Positions 43,442 through 52,411 of a DNA stretch of 64,000 bases are shown in pieces. The notes under the pieces are model-generated. The model worked only from the letters and a program-made list of their open reading frames with translations, had not been told where the DNA came from and did no database searches. The translations under genes were made by a program, and so were the position numbers. Origin of the DNA: Dyella humicola. GTDB lineage: Bacteria; Pseudomonadota; Gammaproteobacteria; Xanthomonadales; Rhodanobacteraceae. The first letter of the stretch is position 1. Each line of letters begins with the position of its first letter. The stretch spans positions 1-64,000 of the forward strand of contig NZ_JAPDPC010000002.1 of assembly GCF_026283945.1 (NCBI RefSeq), in the 5' to 3' direction.

Positions 43442-43792
43442 TTACCTGCTGTCGGCGCTCGCTAGCCTGGCGCGACTGACGTTGCCTGCCGCCGGCGCAC
43501 GGAAGCGCCAACTCTGTCCGGCCCGCAGATCCATGATGGAGTCCGATGGCCAGCCGATCCGCCGGCCGCGGGCATCGAAGACACGGAACCGAGCACGCAC
43601 ATCACGCAATCGGCGCCCACTGATGTTCACAGCCCTACCGACGCCCCGATTCCTGCCTGGACGGACATCGCGTTCCACGCGGTAGCCCTCTACTCGTACA
43701 CGGCAGCCAGCCACCACTTGGAAGGCGTTCGCACTGCGGCTGATGCTGAAGATCGCCGCGATGGCCAGAGCGGCAGCGCGGCGATAAGCCAT
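43442..43792 (-). CDS. Secreted FxLYD-like domain protein, copy 2
   Basis: 116 residues, close in sequence (about 85-90% at DNA level by eye) to the gene at 22894-23247: signal peptide (MAYRRAAALAIAAIFSISRSANA), then GVGRAVNISGRRLRDVRARFRVFDARG. The first hydrophobic residues and several Arg have changed, so it is a diverged duplicate. Flanking DNA upstream (CTGGTCCGG; TAAAGATCATCGA) and downstream (TCTTCTCCT) is shared, so the duplicated segment is larger than the gene. Confidence 0.78.
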   Translation of the reverse strand: MAYRRAAALAIAAIFSISRSANAFQVVAGCRVRVEGYRVERDVRPGRNRGVGRAVNISGRRLRDVRARFRVFDARGRRIGWPSDSIMDLRAGQSWRFRAPAAGNVSRARLASADSR

Positions 43793-44202
43793 ACGTAACT
43801 GCTGGTCCGGGGTCCAACCGCACTATTTTAGGCCGCGTAAAGATCATCGAACTGCCGAGTAGAGCCTGCGGACACGGGCGCTACGTAGGTCATCGGGGCC
43901 CAGCATCCTCAGGAACGAGGGTGGCGGAGGTCGGATATAGGATTGCAGTCGCCACGGACGCCCGAGCCGCGGGATGCTTGCAACAGGGGACGAGTCCATA
44001 CAATGACGACACCGGGGCTGCGGAGCTTTCTGTTTGCGGCTAGGAGTACGCCAGGATCCGCTTGCGACTGCGGATTCAGCCGAGCGATTTCACCAATCTG
44101 TTGCATCGACCGGCTGAATCCGCAACCCATAGCGGACCTTCCAGAATCAGGGTGAGTACGTAGGTCGCTATCAGGGAGAAAAAAGTGAAAGGAGTAGCCA
44201 CC
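43793..44202. other. Spacer upstream of the S41 peptidase
   Basis: The only clear structure is the long element L3 (44056-44137). The remainder shows no supported gene. Confidence 0.4.
44056..44137 (+). repeat. Long-form hairpin element L3
   Basis: Outer arms TCCGCT (44057-44062) and AGCGGA (44131-44136); inner perfect 14-bp inverted repeat (44069-44082 with 44111-44124); in the loop, TGTTGCATCGAC as in L1 and L4. It ends 65 nt before the ATG at 44203. Confidence 0.75.
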
Positions 44203-45636
44203 ATGAGTCGTAGCGCCTGCATGACCTTCCTGGCATCTATCGCGATGCTGGGGGCTTCCTACTCAAAGGCCACGGATACTCACTCGCCACAGCCGATTGA
44301 TCGAACGATTTCGGGTAACAGCGTGGCACTGCCCGCCCGGGGATATTGGGATTTGCCGAGCTACGGCATGGCTTTTGACTTCAAGCCATCATCCTTGGAT
44401 ATCTATGATCGCGCCGGCGACCTGTGTTGGCGGGACTCTCAGCATTCCGGCATGCAGGCGGCGAATGGTCTGGTTCCCTTCTTTGCGAAGAGTGCATCAG
44501 GCTCGTTGGTATTCTTTGCCTCCGCCCCAGACGGAACCCAATATCGTCCGCGACCGGTTACCGCGATGCCCGCCGCTTGCACTGGGTCGATGAACCGAAC
44601 GACTCCTCAGTACATCTTTGACGCTGTGGCGGCGTCACTCACTGAGCTTTACCCCTTTACGCGGGAGCACCATGTTAGCTGGTCAGATCGCGCTGCCCGC
44701 CTTAGGCCCAGGATCGCGGCCGCCCAGACCGAGCAGGACTTGCTCGCCGTGCTTGCCGCGCTGTTCCAGGGTGTGGAAGACCCTCACACCAGTGTCTCGG
44801 GCCAGGTAGACGGCAAACCCTTCAGGTTGCGGACCTTTCGTGGCCGAGACTTCCGTGAACTCAGCGGAGCGTTCTCCCAACAACGTCGTTATGACAACTT
44901 TCTGGATTGGGTATTCAGAGGATGGATGCCTGGCGAATACCGCCAGGCGGCGGCCACGCTCTTGCCCGGCACACATCACCAGGCACTTGGCAGCGCGCTG
45001 ATTTGGGGGAAGCTTGAGGGAAACGTAGGCTACCTGGCCATCAACGAGATGACAGGTTTTGGCCGGGACAGCGACATCGAGGGTGAACGCTCCCTGCTAG
45101 GCCCTGCGCTGGATCAGGCCCTTACTGACCTGAAAGGAACGAGAGCACTTGTTCTCGACATCTCCCACAACCTAGGCGGGGATGACGAAGTGTCGGCAGA
45201 CATTGCTGCCCGCTTTGCGGACAAGGTTCGGCCGGCTTATAGCAAGCAAGCATTTCGCGACGGGGCGGTACAGCGATTCGAGACCATTCCGCACCATGGC
45301 GTTTGCTATCGAAAACCCGTCTATCTGCTGACGAGCGAACTCACAGCCAGCGCAGCCGAGGTTTTCGCCATGAGAATGCGGCAGTTCCCGAACGTGATCC
45401 AGGTCGGCGAGCCCACGCAGGGTGTTTTCTCGGATGCCACCGAAAAGGGCTTGCCTAACGGGTGGATCCTATCCATGTCCACGGAGATCTACCGTGACCC
45501 GGATGGCCGAAACTACGAGGGGGTCGGGCTGGGTCCTTGGGTCCACTATCAGGTCGTTGGCGTGGAGCCTTCGGCAGGCGATTATGGGGACGCGATCCGT
45601 AAAACTGGCGCTCTCGCTGCGAAGCAGCATCCATAG
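44203..45636 (+). CDS. S41 family C-terminal processing-type peptidase, exported
   Basis: 477 residues from the ATG at 44203 (AGGAG eight bases upstream; a GTG 18 nt earlier is possible). Hydrophobic N-terminus (CMTFLASIAMLGASYSKA) is a likely signal. The tail-specific protease C-terminal domain includes LVLDISHNLGGDDE, TSELTASAAEVFAMRM with the catalytic Ser, and QVGEPTQGVFSDATEKGLPNG. Such exported enzymes cleave the C-termini of periplasmic or secreted substrates. No PDZ domain is obvious. Confidence 0.88.
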   Translation: MSRSACMTFLASIAMLGASYSKATDTHSPQPIDRTISGNSVALPARGYWDLPSYGMAFDFKPSSLDIYDRAGDLCWRDSQHSGMQAANGLVPFFAKSASGSLVFFASAPDGTQYRPRPVTAMPAACTGSMNRTTPQYIFDAVAASLTELYPFTREHHVSWSDRAARLRPRIAAAQTEQDLLAVLAALFQGVEDPHTSVSGQVDGKPFRLRTFRGRDFRELSGAFSQQRRYDNFLDWVFRGWMPGEYRQAAATLLPGTHHQALGSALIWGKLEGNVGYLAINEMTGFGRDSDIEGERSLLGPALDQALTDLKGTRALVLDISHNLGGDDEVSADIAARFADKVRPAYSKQAFRDGAVQRFETIPHHGVCYRKPVYLLTSELTASAAEVFAMRMRQFPNVIQVGEPTQGVFSDATEKGLPNGWILSMSTEIYRDPDGRNYEGVGLGPWVHYQVVGVEPSAGDYGDAIRKTGALAAKQHP

Positions 45637-45680
45637 GGGTACTGATGGTGATCAGAATTTCCCGGTAGACGGAGTGGATA

Positions 45681-45704
45681 GTCTGGTCCCGACCCGCAGC
45701 GGAC
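45681..45704 (+). repeat. Short hairpin repeat, isolated copy
   Basis: GTCTGGT and AGCGGAC with the core CCCGACCCGC. It lies 44 nt after the S41 stop. Confidence 0.7.
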
Positions 45705-45852
45705 ATTGCCTTTCTAAGGCCATTTTCCTGGCACTCCCAGAGCATAAGACGCAGCTAGATATTGCCAGCGGAGTTCAGGCGTCGCGGCAAAGGTCTCGTC
45801 TTCGATGGCCAATGCCACTTCAAATCATTGCGTTGCCACAAGGACGTTTGTC

Positions 45853-46791
45853 ATGAAGCTTTGGTCAGTTGCTTTGGTCCTGCTGCTGGTAAGCGCGGGC
45901 GTGGAGGCGGAAGAGCCCATCTGGCAGCCGGCCGGCGGGCATACGCAGGTACCGTTGTGGCCTGGGGTGGCGCCCGATCCGCAATCCGTGCCAGGTCCGG
46001 AAAGCGTTAAGTCGAGTAACAAGTTGCTGGCCGGCAAGCCTGTGACCAATGTGTTCAACGTGACGCGGCCGACGATGACGGTATATGCACCCACGGGAAG
46101 GAACACGGGGGCGGTGGTTGTCGTGATTCCAGGTGGCGGCTTTCAAATACTGGCCATGGACCTGGAGGGCACCGAGGCCTGCGACTGGCTGACGTCCAAT
46201 GGCATCACCTGTGTGTTGCTGAAGTATCGAATACCAAGCAAGCCATACGAGTGGAGGTGCGATTGCCGCCCGCACAACTTGGCACTATCCGTGCCGTCGC
46301 TGCAGGACGTGCAGCGAACGATGCGACTGGTGCGCTCTCACGCGGCGGAGTGGCATGTCGATCCGCACAAGGTCGGCGTGTTGGGTTTCTCAGCTGGCGG
46401 TTTCCTGGTGGCCGAGATCAGCACGAACTTCAATCGACACCTGTATGCACCGGTGGATGCGGCCGACAAGGAGAGTGCGCGCCCTGATTTTGCAATGCCG
46501 ATTTACCCGGGGCATCTCACCGTGGGTGACGGCAAGTTGAATAACAATCTGCCGGTATCCAGCGAGACGCCGCCGACGTTTCTGGTGCAGGCGGAAGACG
46601 ATTACGTGGATGGCGTGGATCAGTCGCTGGTCTATTACGCCGCGCTGGCAAAGGCGCGTGTGCCGGCGGAGATGCATCTGTATGCACGCGGAGGCCATGC
46701 ATTCGGCTTGCGGCCGACACCGGACCCGATCACAGGCTGGTCCCGGCTGGCCGAGGCGTGGCTTCGGACGATAGATATGCTCCACGACTGA
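45853..46791 (+). CDS. Exported alpha/beta hydrolase (esterase-like)
   Basis: 312 residues from the ATG at 45853 (AAGGA upstream). Signal peptide MKLWSVALVLLLVSAGVEA. Core features: VVVIPGGGFQILAMDLEG with the oxyanion GGG, GVLGFSAGGFL as the nucleophile elbow (GFSAGG), an Asp near QAEDDYVDGVD, and the catalytic His in YARGGHAFGL. It is similar in type to acetyl-xylan esterase-like and other exported BD-FAE lipase/esterase members. The substrate is not known. Confidence 0.88.
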   Translation: MKLWSVALVLLLVSAGVEAEEPIWQPAGGHTQVPLWPGVAPDPQSVPGPESVKSSNKLLAGKPVTNVFNVTRPTMTVYAPTGRNTGAVVVVIPGGGFQILAMDLEGTEACDWLTSNGITCVLLKYRIPSKPYEWRCDCRPHNLALSVPSLQDVQRTMRLVRSHAAEWHVDPHKVGVLGFSAGGFLVAEISTNFNRHLYAPVDAADKESARPDFAMPIYPGHLTVGDGKLNNNLPVSSETPPTFLVQAEDDYVDGVDQSLVYYAALAKARVPAEMHLYARGGHAFGLRPTPDPITGWSRLAEAWLRTIDMLHD

Positions 46792-47326
46792 AGGTGCATT
46801 CCATGTCGGCTTTCAACCCAAGGCGGACCTAAGGGATGGGACTTTCGATAGAGATGTGTGCTGCCGCTTCCCTGTTGTTCCTTACATACATCTTTGGAAC
46901 AGTCAGAAATAGACAAGCTTCAAGAGAGGAGCCGATGGAGCCATGATGGCCAAAATGCAAATGTCAGCTTGCAGCCCATAACGGTACCTTTGCCATCACG
47001 CATGGCTTCAAGATGGCTGAGTGGCGTGCGCTCGCACATGGCCCACCGCAGAGTTCAATGACCACCACTGGGCATTGCCGAAACCTCCGATTAGTTCGGG
47101 GCGCCATGTACCGTTCCTTCACCGCCAACCTGCTAAACGCCATGCCCGGGTGACGTATTTGTCGGGGTAATTGCGGGCTGTCAATTCCGGGCAGCGCGCC
47201 TCAGGCATATGTGCCGGCCGGCCCCATGGTGTGGCCAACAGGACCGCAGGATGGTTCGCGAAATCTAGGTGCCTACGGGGGAATCTGTTCGCCGTGCCAG
47301 GTGTGTTATTTCGTGGAGGACATCCA
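46792..47326. other. Spacer with one repeat copy
   Basis: No gene is supported over about 530 nt. A repeat copy at 46805-46828 and a vague half-copy near 46965 (CAGCCCATAACGG) are seen. Confidence 0.45.
46805..46828 (+). repeat. Short hairpin repeat, isolated copy
   Basis: GTCGGCT and AGGCGGAC around TTCAACCCA. It lies 14 nt after the esterase stop codon, as in the array. Confidence 0.7.
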
Positions 47327-47839
47327 ATGAAACGCATCTTTCTTTGCCTAGTCATGCTCTGCCTTGGATTGTGTCTGTCGGTACCGGTGGTGGCGACGTC
47401 CACTGAGGGTGACGCGGATAGGGGCAGTCCTGCCGACATTCTTCAGGTGCGAAACGTCGAGATCATCTTTCACCGAGCAGGCAGTGTGTTGCCGACCAAG
47501 GACCTCGACCTGATGATGAGTCTCTATGCGGACGACGCGGTGCTCACCGATACGGCACACGGCAATAAGCAGTACAAGGGCAAGGAAGAAGTGCGCCGCT
47601 ATTTCCAGGACGTCGCTGCACCCTTCCGGCCAGAAAACCATTGGATTGGCTACACGCCCGCCATGCGCATTCGCAGCCAGGTGGACGGCGACAAGGCCAC
47701 GCTCTATTTCCAGTGTCTCTGGATGGACGTGGACAAGAACGCCGTTGGCGCGCACGCTTTTTCGGACATGACGCTGGCACGCGTCAACGGACGATGGCTA
47801 GTGAAGACCATCAGTGTCGGAAAAGTCGAAAAATTGTAA
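47327..47839 (+). CDS. Exported NTF2-like (SnoaL-type) protein
   Basis: 170 residues from the ATG at 47327; the frame is open to 47171 but without a better start. Signal peptide MKRIFLCLVMLCLGLCLSVPVVA. The mature part (LDLMMSLYADDAVLTDTAHGN, KQYKGKEEVRRYF, the central cone and MTLARVNGRWLVKTI) has the cone-shaped NTF2/SnoaL fold, used for many catalytic and binding roles in exported proteins. GGAGGACATCC precedes the ATG. Confidence 0.85.
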   Translation: MKRIFLCLVMLCLGLCLSVPVVATSTEGDADRGSPADILQVRNVEIIFHRAGSVLPTKDLDLMMSLYADDAVLTDTAHGNKQYKGKEEVRRYFQDVAAPFRPENHWIGYTPAMRIRSQVDGDKATLYFQCLWMDVDKNAVGAHAFSDMTLARVNGRWLVKTISVGKVEKL

Positions 47840-48369
47840 CCAGCCCGCGTGGATTCACTTGACGGGGTCGATCATATTCAAACGACCAGCGTCGCCACGG
47901 ACGATGGTCTTTTGGCGGCTGCGGCAGGGCCCGCGTATTTGGGGGCTTCCTATCCGGTCGCTACGCCCACGGGAACAGGACAAAGGAATCGACATCCGCT
48001 TTTGACCCGGCGCTGCCCTTGTGGATCGGGACGCGTTACGACCGGGTCGTCCGTCGCCGCTGCGGTTGGCCACGGAAGGTTTGCGTCATGCCTGCGCGGC
48101 GTCTCGTCGGACGCGGCCATTAGGCGCGCGGGGGAGTAGTGGCGGGCAGACACGGCAACCTCGCCGTCGCGGAATGTCATAGATACTTTACGGTCGGTGG
48201 GCGCGAATACCGGATGGCGCGAGCGGTTTCATCCAAGGCCGGCCATGCATATCCCCTGGAGCACGTGTATGTACACGAAGACACTCTATGCAGGTTGGAG
48301 CGACATGGACTTCGACTCCCAGTGGGGTCTCTTCGGCAATGCTCGACCGTACGCCATTCGGGCCGCGCA
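47840..48369. other. Spacer with repeat half-site
   Basis: TCCGCTTTTGACCC followed by GCGCTGC (about 47995-48016) is a degenerate repeat. No supported gene over 530 nt. Confidence 0.4.
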
Positions 48370-48825
48370 CTACCCGTAAGTGAAGTCCGGCTTGCTCTGT
48401 CCGACCTCGATAATGTAACCGTCAGGATCGCGAATGTAGCAGCGCGTCTCGCCGTACTTATCCTTCGGCTCGGTGATGAACTCGGCTCCGCGACTTTTCC
48501 ATAATTTGTAGCAGGCTTGAATATCCGCCACGCGAATATTCATAAAGCTGCTGATCCTATTCTGGTCAGCGAGCACGCTGAGCGTCACGGAAGGCTTGTC
48601 GGGGGTCGGTCCGCCACCGACGTTTACAAGCAGCCACGTATTGGCAATCTGAATGTAACCAGGCGCGCCCTTGCTGTCCCCTCTGCTTAGCGTGCGGCCG
48701 CCGAAGACCGTCTCGTAGAAGTGGGCAGATCGGTCGATGTCGGTAACCGTGAGAAAATGCGCGACGCTGATCCCTTCCCGAGGAGGCATCTCATAACTCT
48801 TCTGATCGATTTGTACGCTGTTCAT
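48370..48825 (-). CDS. VOC family protein (glyoxalase/dioxygenase superfamily)
   Basis: 151 residues from the ATG at 48825 (GGGAGTGG upstream). Two beta-alpha-beta-beta-beta units: GISVAHFLTVTDIDRSAHFYETVFGG at the start and NIRVADIQACYKLWKSRGAEF, ending in IRDPDGYIIEVGQ, where Glu and His-type positions would bind a metal. It is probably a metal-dependent lyase, isomerase or resistance protein of unknown substrate. Confidence 0.88.
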   Translation of the reverse strand: MNSVQIDQKSYEMPPREGISVAHFLTVTDIDRSAHFYETVFGGRTLSRGDSKGAPGYIQIANTWLLVNVGGGPTPDKPSVTLSVLADQNRISSFMNIRVADIQACYKLWKSRGAEFITEPKDKYGETRCYIRDPDGYIIEVGQSKPDFTYG

Positions 48826-49380
48826 TGGCCACTCCCATTTCGACAGATCGCTCATAAAGCTGGCTCGCGACACTCCCCGTTGTTGCGGTTGTCGCCTTCC
48901 CTAAAGAAGTCCACTAAGCGGGGCCGACGCAACTGCCGTTACCGCACCATCACCAATTAAAAAAAACGACGAGCGCCGCACTCAGGATGCGGGGCATTCC
49001 AACCTATCCCGTTATTCGCTAACGCGGAGCCACTTTCTAATGGGCTCTGCTGATCATGCCGATCATGTTTGGCATCGAAAGATAAGAACACTTGCGTGAG
49101 CAGGAAGATATTGCACGTTGGTATCGATCAGCCGACAGGTTGCATAGCATTATTAAAAAGAAATGCCGAGCGTCGCGCTCCCCTGGCTCAGGCCATCGCA
49201 CACGCCATGTAGATCTCCGAGCTCATGTCAGCACTGATGCGTACCTGCGGGGACATGAAGCTTAGCGGGGGGTATCATACGAGCGCCTCAATCGGGCCCA
49301 TTAGCTCAAAGCCTTTCCGAGATCAGCAATTCGCCGAGCTGGTGGTTCTGCGTGCAGTCAAACGCTTGTGGAGAAGGAAA
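48826..49380. other. Spacer, AT-rich in part
   Basis: No supported gene. An A-rich patch (AATTAAAAAAAACG, near 48955) stands out from the GC-rich surroundings and may be a promoter or UP-like element for the gene at 48825 (- strand) or 49381. Confidence 0.35.
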
Positions 49381-49962
49381 ATGGGAAAGTTCAGCGATTA
49401 CGAATACAGGAAACTACCCGGGTTCGACATGAACACCTTCGAGGGCGCGAATCAGGCGATCCCGATGAAGACCCTTGTGATCTACTGCTTTGACCCTCGG
49501 GCGTCCGAAATTCCACGGGCTGTCGCCGAGTATCTTGGGGGCGAGGTCTATCCGGGTGAAAACATTCTCGACGAATCCGGCAATCGGGTTGGCCATACCC
49601 GGACGCTATTTACCGAGACTAATGCGGGCGGACGCGCCGCCTTCGCTCTGGAGTCCGTGGCGGCCATGGACTACATATTCCGCATTCAGAATGTCGTCGT
49701 GGTTCACCACTCGTTCTGCGGCACGACGACGCTGACGCCCGATCTGCTCATCAAGGCGTTTCATGAGCGTCATCACGCCGATATCGCGACGATGTTTGAT
49801 CACGACAGCTTGGCCATCATGGATTTCGAGACGTCGATCAAGCATGACGTCGCGTTACTTCGTTCGAGCCCGGCGGTGCCCAAGCACGTCAAGATCTACG
49901 GCTTCTTCTACGAAATCAGTTCCGACAAGTTGACCGAGGTGGTGCGTGACATTCCTGCGTAG
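49381..49962 (+). CDS. Beta-carbonic-anhydrase-like protein
   Basis: 193 residues from the ATG at 49381 (AGAAGGAAA upstream). The zinc-binding pattern is CFDPR (Cys36, Asp38, Arg40) followed at about residue 110 by HSFC (His and Cys113), equal in order to the C-x-D-x-R and H-x2-C sites of beta-class carbonic anhydrases. It is shorter than typical enzymes. It would convert CO2 and bicarbonate or a similar small molecule, but activity is unproven. It may be a CO2-independent paralogue. Confidence 0.82.
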   Translation: MGKFSDYEYRKLPGFDMNTFEGANQAIPMKTLVIYCFDPRASEIPRAVAEYLGGEVYPGENILDESGNRVGHTRTLFTETNAGGRAAFALESVAAMDYIFRIQNVVVVHHSFCGTTTLTPDLLIKAFHERHHADIATMFDHDSLAIMDFETSIKHDVALLRSSPAVPKHVKIYGFFYEISSDKLTEVVRDIPA

Positions 49963-50383
49963 ATCGCAGCGCAAACGCGTGAGTGCAATGGTATGACGAT
50001 TCATTGACTTCGTTTCGATCGGCAGCAGCTTGCTGCGCGCCCCAATCACGAAATCTATGTCCTCACCAATAGACATGCTCCAATAACCAAGCTCTGCGCG
50101 TTCGGAGCAGGCGTCGCGTCACGCAGGCATGTCGTTCCGCACAGGTATTGCCATGTGCGCAGCGTTTGGTTTCCCCGCGTCGGTTGAAAGCACTATGAAT
50201 TCCGATCGATTATGCGATTTTGCAAAGTTGATCATCAAGCTCCGCTTCCGATCCAGCGTGAGAACGGCGGCCCGAGTCTCGTCAGATTCTCCATTTTGTT
50301 GCCGTTGTCGAATTTCCTGGGCCTCGTTCGTCAGTAGGATGCAGCGGCAATCCCGCCGCGGCTGACATCCAAAGGTAGAAATA
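49963..50383. other. Spacer with repeat half-site
   Basis: No gene is supported. TCCGCTTCCGATCC (50241-50254) is the left half of the array repeat with its right half lost. Confidence 0.4.
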
Positions 50384-50797
50384 ATGAGCAAGCAGATCTT
50401 CGTTAACCTGCCCGTCACGGACCTGACACGATCAAAGGCGTTCTACGAAGCCATTGGCACGGTCAACAATCCTGCATTCAGTGACGATACCGCGGCGTGC
50501 ATGGTGTTCTCCGATGCGATCTACGTGATGCTTCTCACGCACGACAAGTGGCGCCAGTTCACGAGCAAGCGGATCGTCGATGCGCACGTGGACGCACAGG
50601 TCTTGTTGTGTCTGTCTGCGGGCAGTCGCGAAGAAGTGTCCAACCTGATCGACAAGGCGAGCGGCGCCGGTGGTAAGGCGGATCCCACGCCCGTGCAGGA
50701 CTTCGGCTTCATGTATGGCCGCAGCTTCGAGGATCCAGACGGTCACATCTGGGAAGTGATGTGGATGGATGCAAACGCCATCCCGCCACACGGTTGA
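50384..50797 (+). CDS. VOC family protein (extradiol-dioxygenase superfamily)
   Basis: 137 residues. KQIFVNLPVTDLTRSKAFYEAIG opens a VOC fold; ACMVFSDAIYVMLL and DPDGHIWEVMWMD close it with a likely Glu metal ligand. It resembles the YP_-type small dimeric VOC proteins often annotated as lactoylglutathione-lyase-like. Neighbours give no hint of substrate. AGGTAGAAATA precedes the start. Confidence 0.9.
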   Translation: MSKQIFVNLPVTDLTRSKAFYEAIGTVNNPAFSDDTAACMVFSDAIYVMLLTHDKWRQFTSKRIVDAHVDAQVLLCLSAGSREEVSNLIDKASGAGGKADPTPVQDFGFMYGRSFEDPDGHIWEVMWMDANAIPPHG

Positions 50798-50848
50798 GTA
50801 TTCCTTCAACTGGCAACAGGCTTGCGTCCGGTGGCGTGGGCCGTGAAT

Positions 50849-50866
50849 GTCCGACCCATGGCGGAC
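50849..50866 (+). repeat. Short-core repeat copy
   Basis: An 18-nt version, GTCCGACCCATGGCGGAC, in which the TTCC of the loop is missing. It lies 51 nt after the VOC stop. Confidence 0.65.
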
Positions 50867-50952
50867 ATCTACTTACGGTGGATGTTCGCCATATGGCACT
50901 CTCAAGGGGTAGCGTGCTCGATGTCTTTCCCCTTCACTTGGAGACCGTTCCC

Positions 50953-51423
50953 ATGACCCGTCCCGTCGTTCGAATGCTAGCCGTTGCCACCGTAGCCTTG
51001 GCGAGTGCGTTTGGCGCGCACGCCGCGCCTGCACAAGAAGGCATCACTCACTACACCACGGGCGAGAGCAAGTATCCCTTCACGCCGGCCGTGCGTGCTG
51101 GGAACACGGTCTTTCTCTCCGGGCAAATCGGTGCCGATGCCTCGGGCCTTGGCAAAGACTTCGAAACGCAGGCGCGCCTTGCCATGGACAACATCATGTC
51201 TGCGGCCAAGCTCGCGGGGATGGGGCCGGAGAACATTGCCAAATGCACGGTCATGCTGGCCGACATGAAGAACTGGGACGCCTTCAACAAGATCTACCGC
51301 GCCTACTTCAAGGACGGTCAGTTCCCGGCGCGCAGCGCCTTTGGCGTGACGGGCTTGGCTCTAGGGGCCGCACTCGAAGTGGAGTGCATCGGCTACGTCA
51401 CGACGCCAGCAACCTCTCACTGA
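50953..51423 (+). CDS. Exported RidA (YjgF/YER057c) family protein
   Basis: 156 residues from the ATG at 50953, with GGAG upstream. A signal peptide (VVRMLAVATVALASAFGAHA) precedes a RidA-type trimeric domain: GNTVFLSGQIGADASG, an Arg in ARSAFGV and an acidic LEVECIGYV end. RidA proteins deaminate reactive enamine/imine intermediates in the cytosol; an exported version is unusual and may act on a different substrate in the periplasm. Confidence 0.82.
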   Translation: MTRPVVRMLAVATVALASAFGAHAAPAQEGITHYTTGESKYPFTPAVRAGNTVFLSGQIGADASGLGKDFETQARLAMDNIMSAAKLAGMGPENIAKCTVMLADMKNWDAFNKIYRAYFKDGQFPARSAFGVTGLALGAALEVECIGYVTTPATSH

Positions 51424-51497
51424 TCCACGACAGGGGCTCGCCTGGTCGTTCCAGGAAGCACGTTCCCAGGGCGACCGCGTCAGGAGCTACAAGAAAG

Positions 51498-51602
51498 GTC
51501 CGCTCTCGAATGTGGATTCAACCTGTCGATGCACCACGCCTGCTGCTTGCGCAACTGTCAGTGTGTTGCATCGACCAGTTGAAGCCGTCACCCAAAGCGG
51601 AC
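51498..51602 (+). repeat. Long-form hairpin element L4 (complete)
   Basis: Outer arms GTCCGCT (51498-51504) and AGCGGAC (51596-51602). Inside them a 24-bp imperfect inverted repeat (51513-51536 with 51563-51586) and a 26-nt loop. It shows that the long element is the short repeat with a second palindrome in its loop. It lies between the convergent RidA and TetR genes. Confidence 0.85.
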
Positions 51603-51645
51603 ATGAAATACGTTGAACATGCCGGCGGCCGCGCCGCTGCCGCGC

Positions 51646-52278
51646 TCAGGACTGCGGAGGAGTTGCGCCAATTCCGCGCAAAATGCGCTGCACAACCTCG
51701 GCGCCTACGTGCTCGACTTCACCCTGTGCCGGAGCTACGTTGCCTACCCGTAGCGCCGCCGCTCCGTGGACGGTGCTCCAGGTGAACAACAAATCTCCTG
51801 GCGATGGTGGAAGTGCCATCACGCCGGTTTCGTGCAGCCCTTGTAATGCCGCCGGCAGATAGGAGTAGCTGGTCGGTTTGCCCGTTTGCAAAGCGTTAGC
51901 GCGGGTCTGCACTGCAAATGTGCCGAAGATCAGGCGCCACATGGCCGGCTGCTCGTCGGCAAAGCGCAGATACGCCACGCCCAGGCGGTGCAGGCGTGCG
52001 ATCGCCTCCTGGGCATCTGCCGCCGGCGCGTGAAGATCGAATGCGTCAGCAAAGCGCTGCTGGAGCTGAGCGATGCCGATGGCGGCCAGCTCCGCCAGTA
52101 AAGCCTCGCGGCTGGCAAAGTGCCGGTACACCGCAGCGGCACTGACCCCCAGTCCGGAGGCTAGCTCTCGTAGAGAGATGTGCTCGATGTCTGCTGCACT
52201 CGCCGCAGCCTCAAGCAGGGCTCGTCGCAGGTCTCCGTGGTGATACCGCCCGCCGGCAGAGTCGGGGGGCTTATTCAT
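51646..52278 (-). CDS. TetR/AcrR family transcriptional regulator
   Basis: 210 residues. The N-terminal HTH (ALLEAAASAADIEHISLRELASGLGVSAAAVYRHFASREAL, about residues 20-60) is of the TetR class; the C-terminal part is the TetR_C ligand-binding region. It is divergent from the operon at 52412-54541 and likely represses it, probably via the GTTAAC sites between them. Confidence 0.9.
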   Translation of the reverse strand: MNKPPDSAGGRYHHGDLRRALLEAAASAADIEHISLRELASGLGVSAAAVYRHFASREALLAELAAIGIAQLQQRFADAFDLHAPAADAQEAIARLHRLGVAYLRFADEQPAMWRLIFGTFAVQTRANALQTGKPTSYSYLPAALQGLHETGVMALPPSPGDLLFTWSTVHGAAALRVGNVAPAQGEVEHVGAEVVQRILRGIGATPPQS

Positions 52279-52286
52279 AGATGCAT

Positions 52287-52329
52287 GTTAACGCTGTTGA
52301 CATTGGTGGTTTTGCGCCCTAAGTTAACG
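52287..52329 (+). promoter_or_regulatory. Promoter/operator candidate between TetR gene and hydrolase operon
   Basis: TTGACA (52297-52302) and TAAGTT (52320-52325) are spaced 17 bp, a possible -35/-10 pair with a weak -10. Two GTTAAC hexamers (52287-52292 and 52324-52329) overlap this promoter and are the best operator candidates for the divergent TetR regulator. Confidence 0.45.
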
Positions 52330-52411
52330 GTCATAACATTGATCCGGTTGTCCGAGCGGCCCTCCGACTTCGCGGCACGTCCTGACCCAATGACCTCATC
52401 CTCATCCAAAG

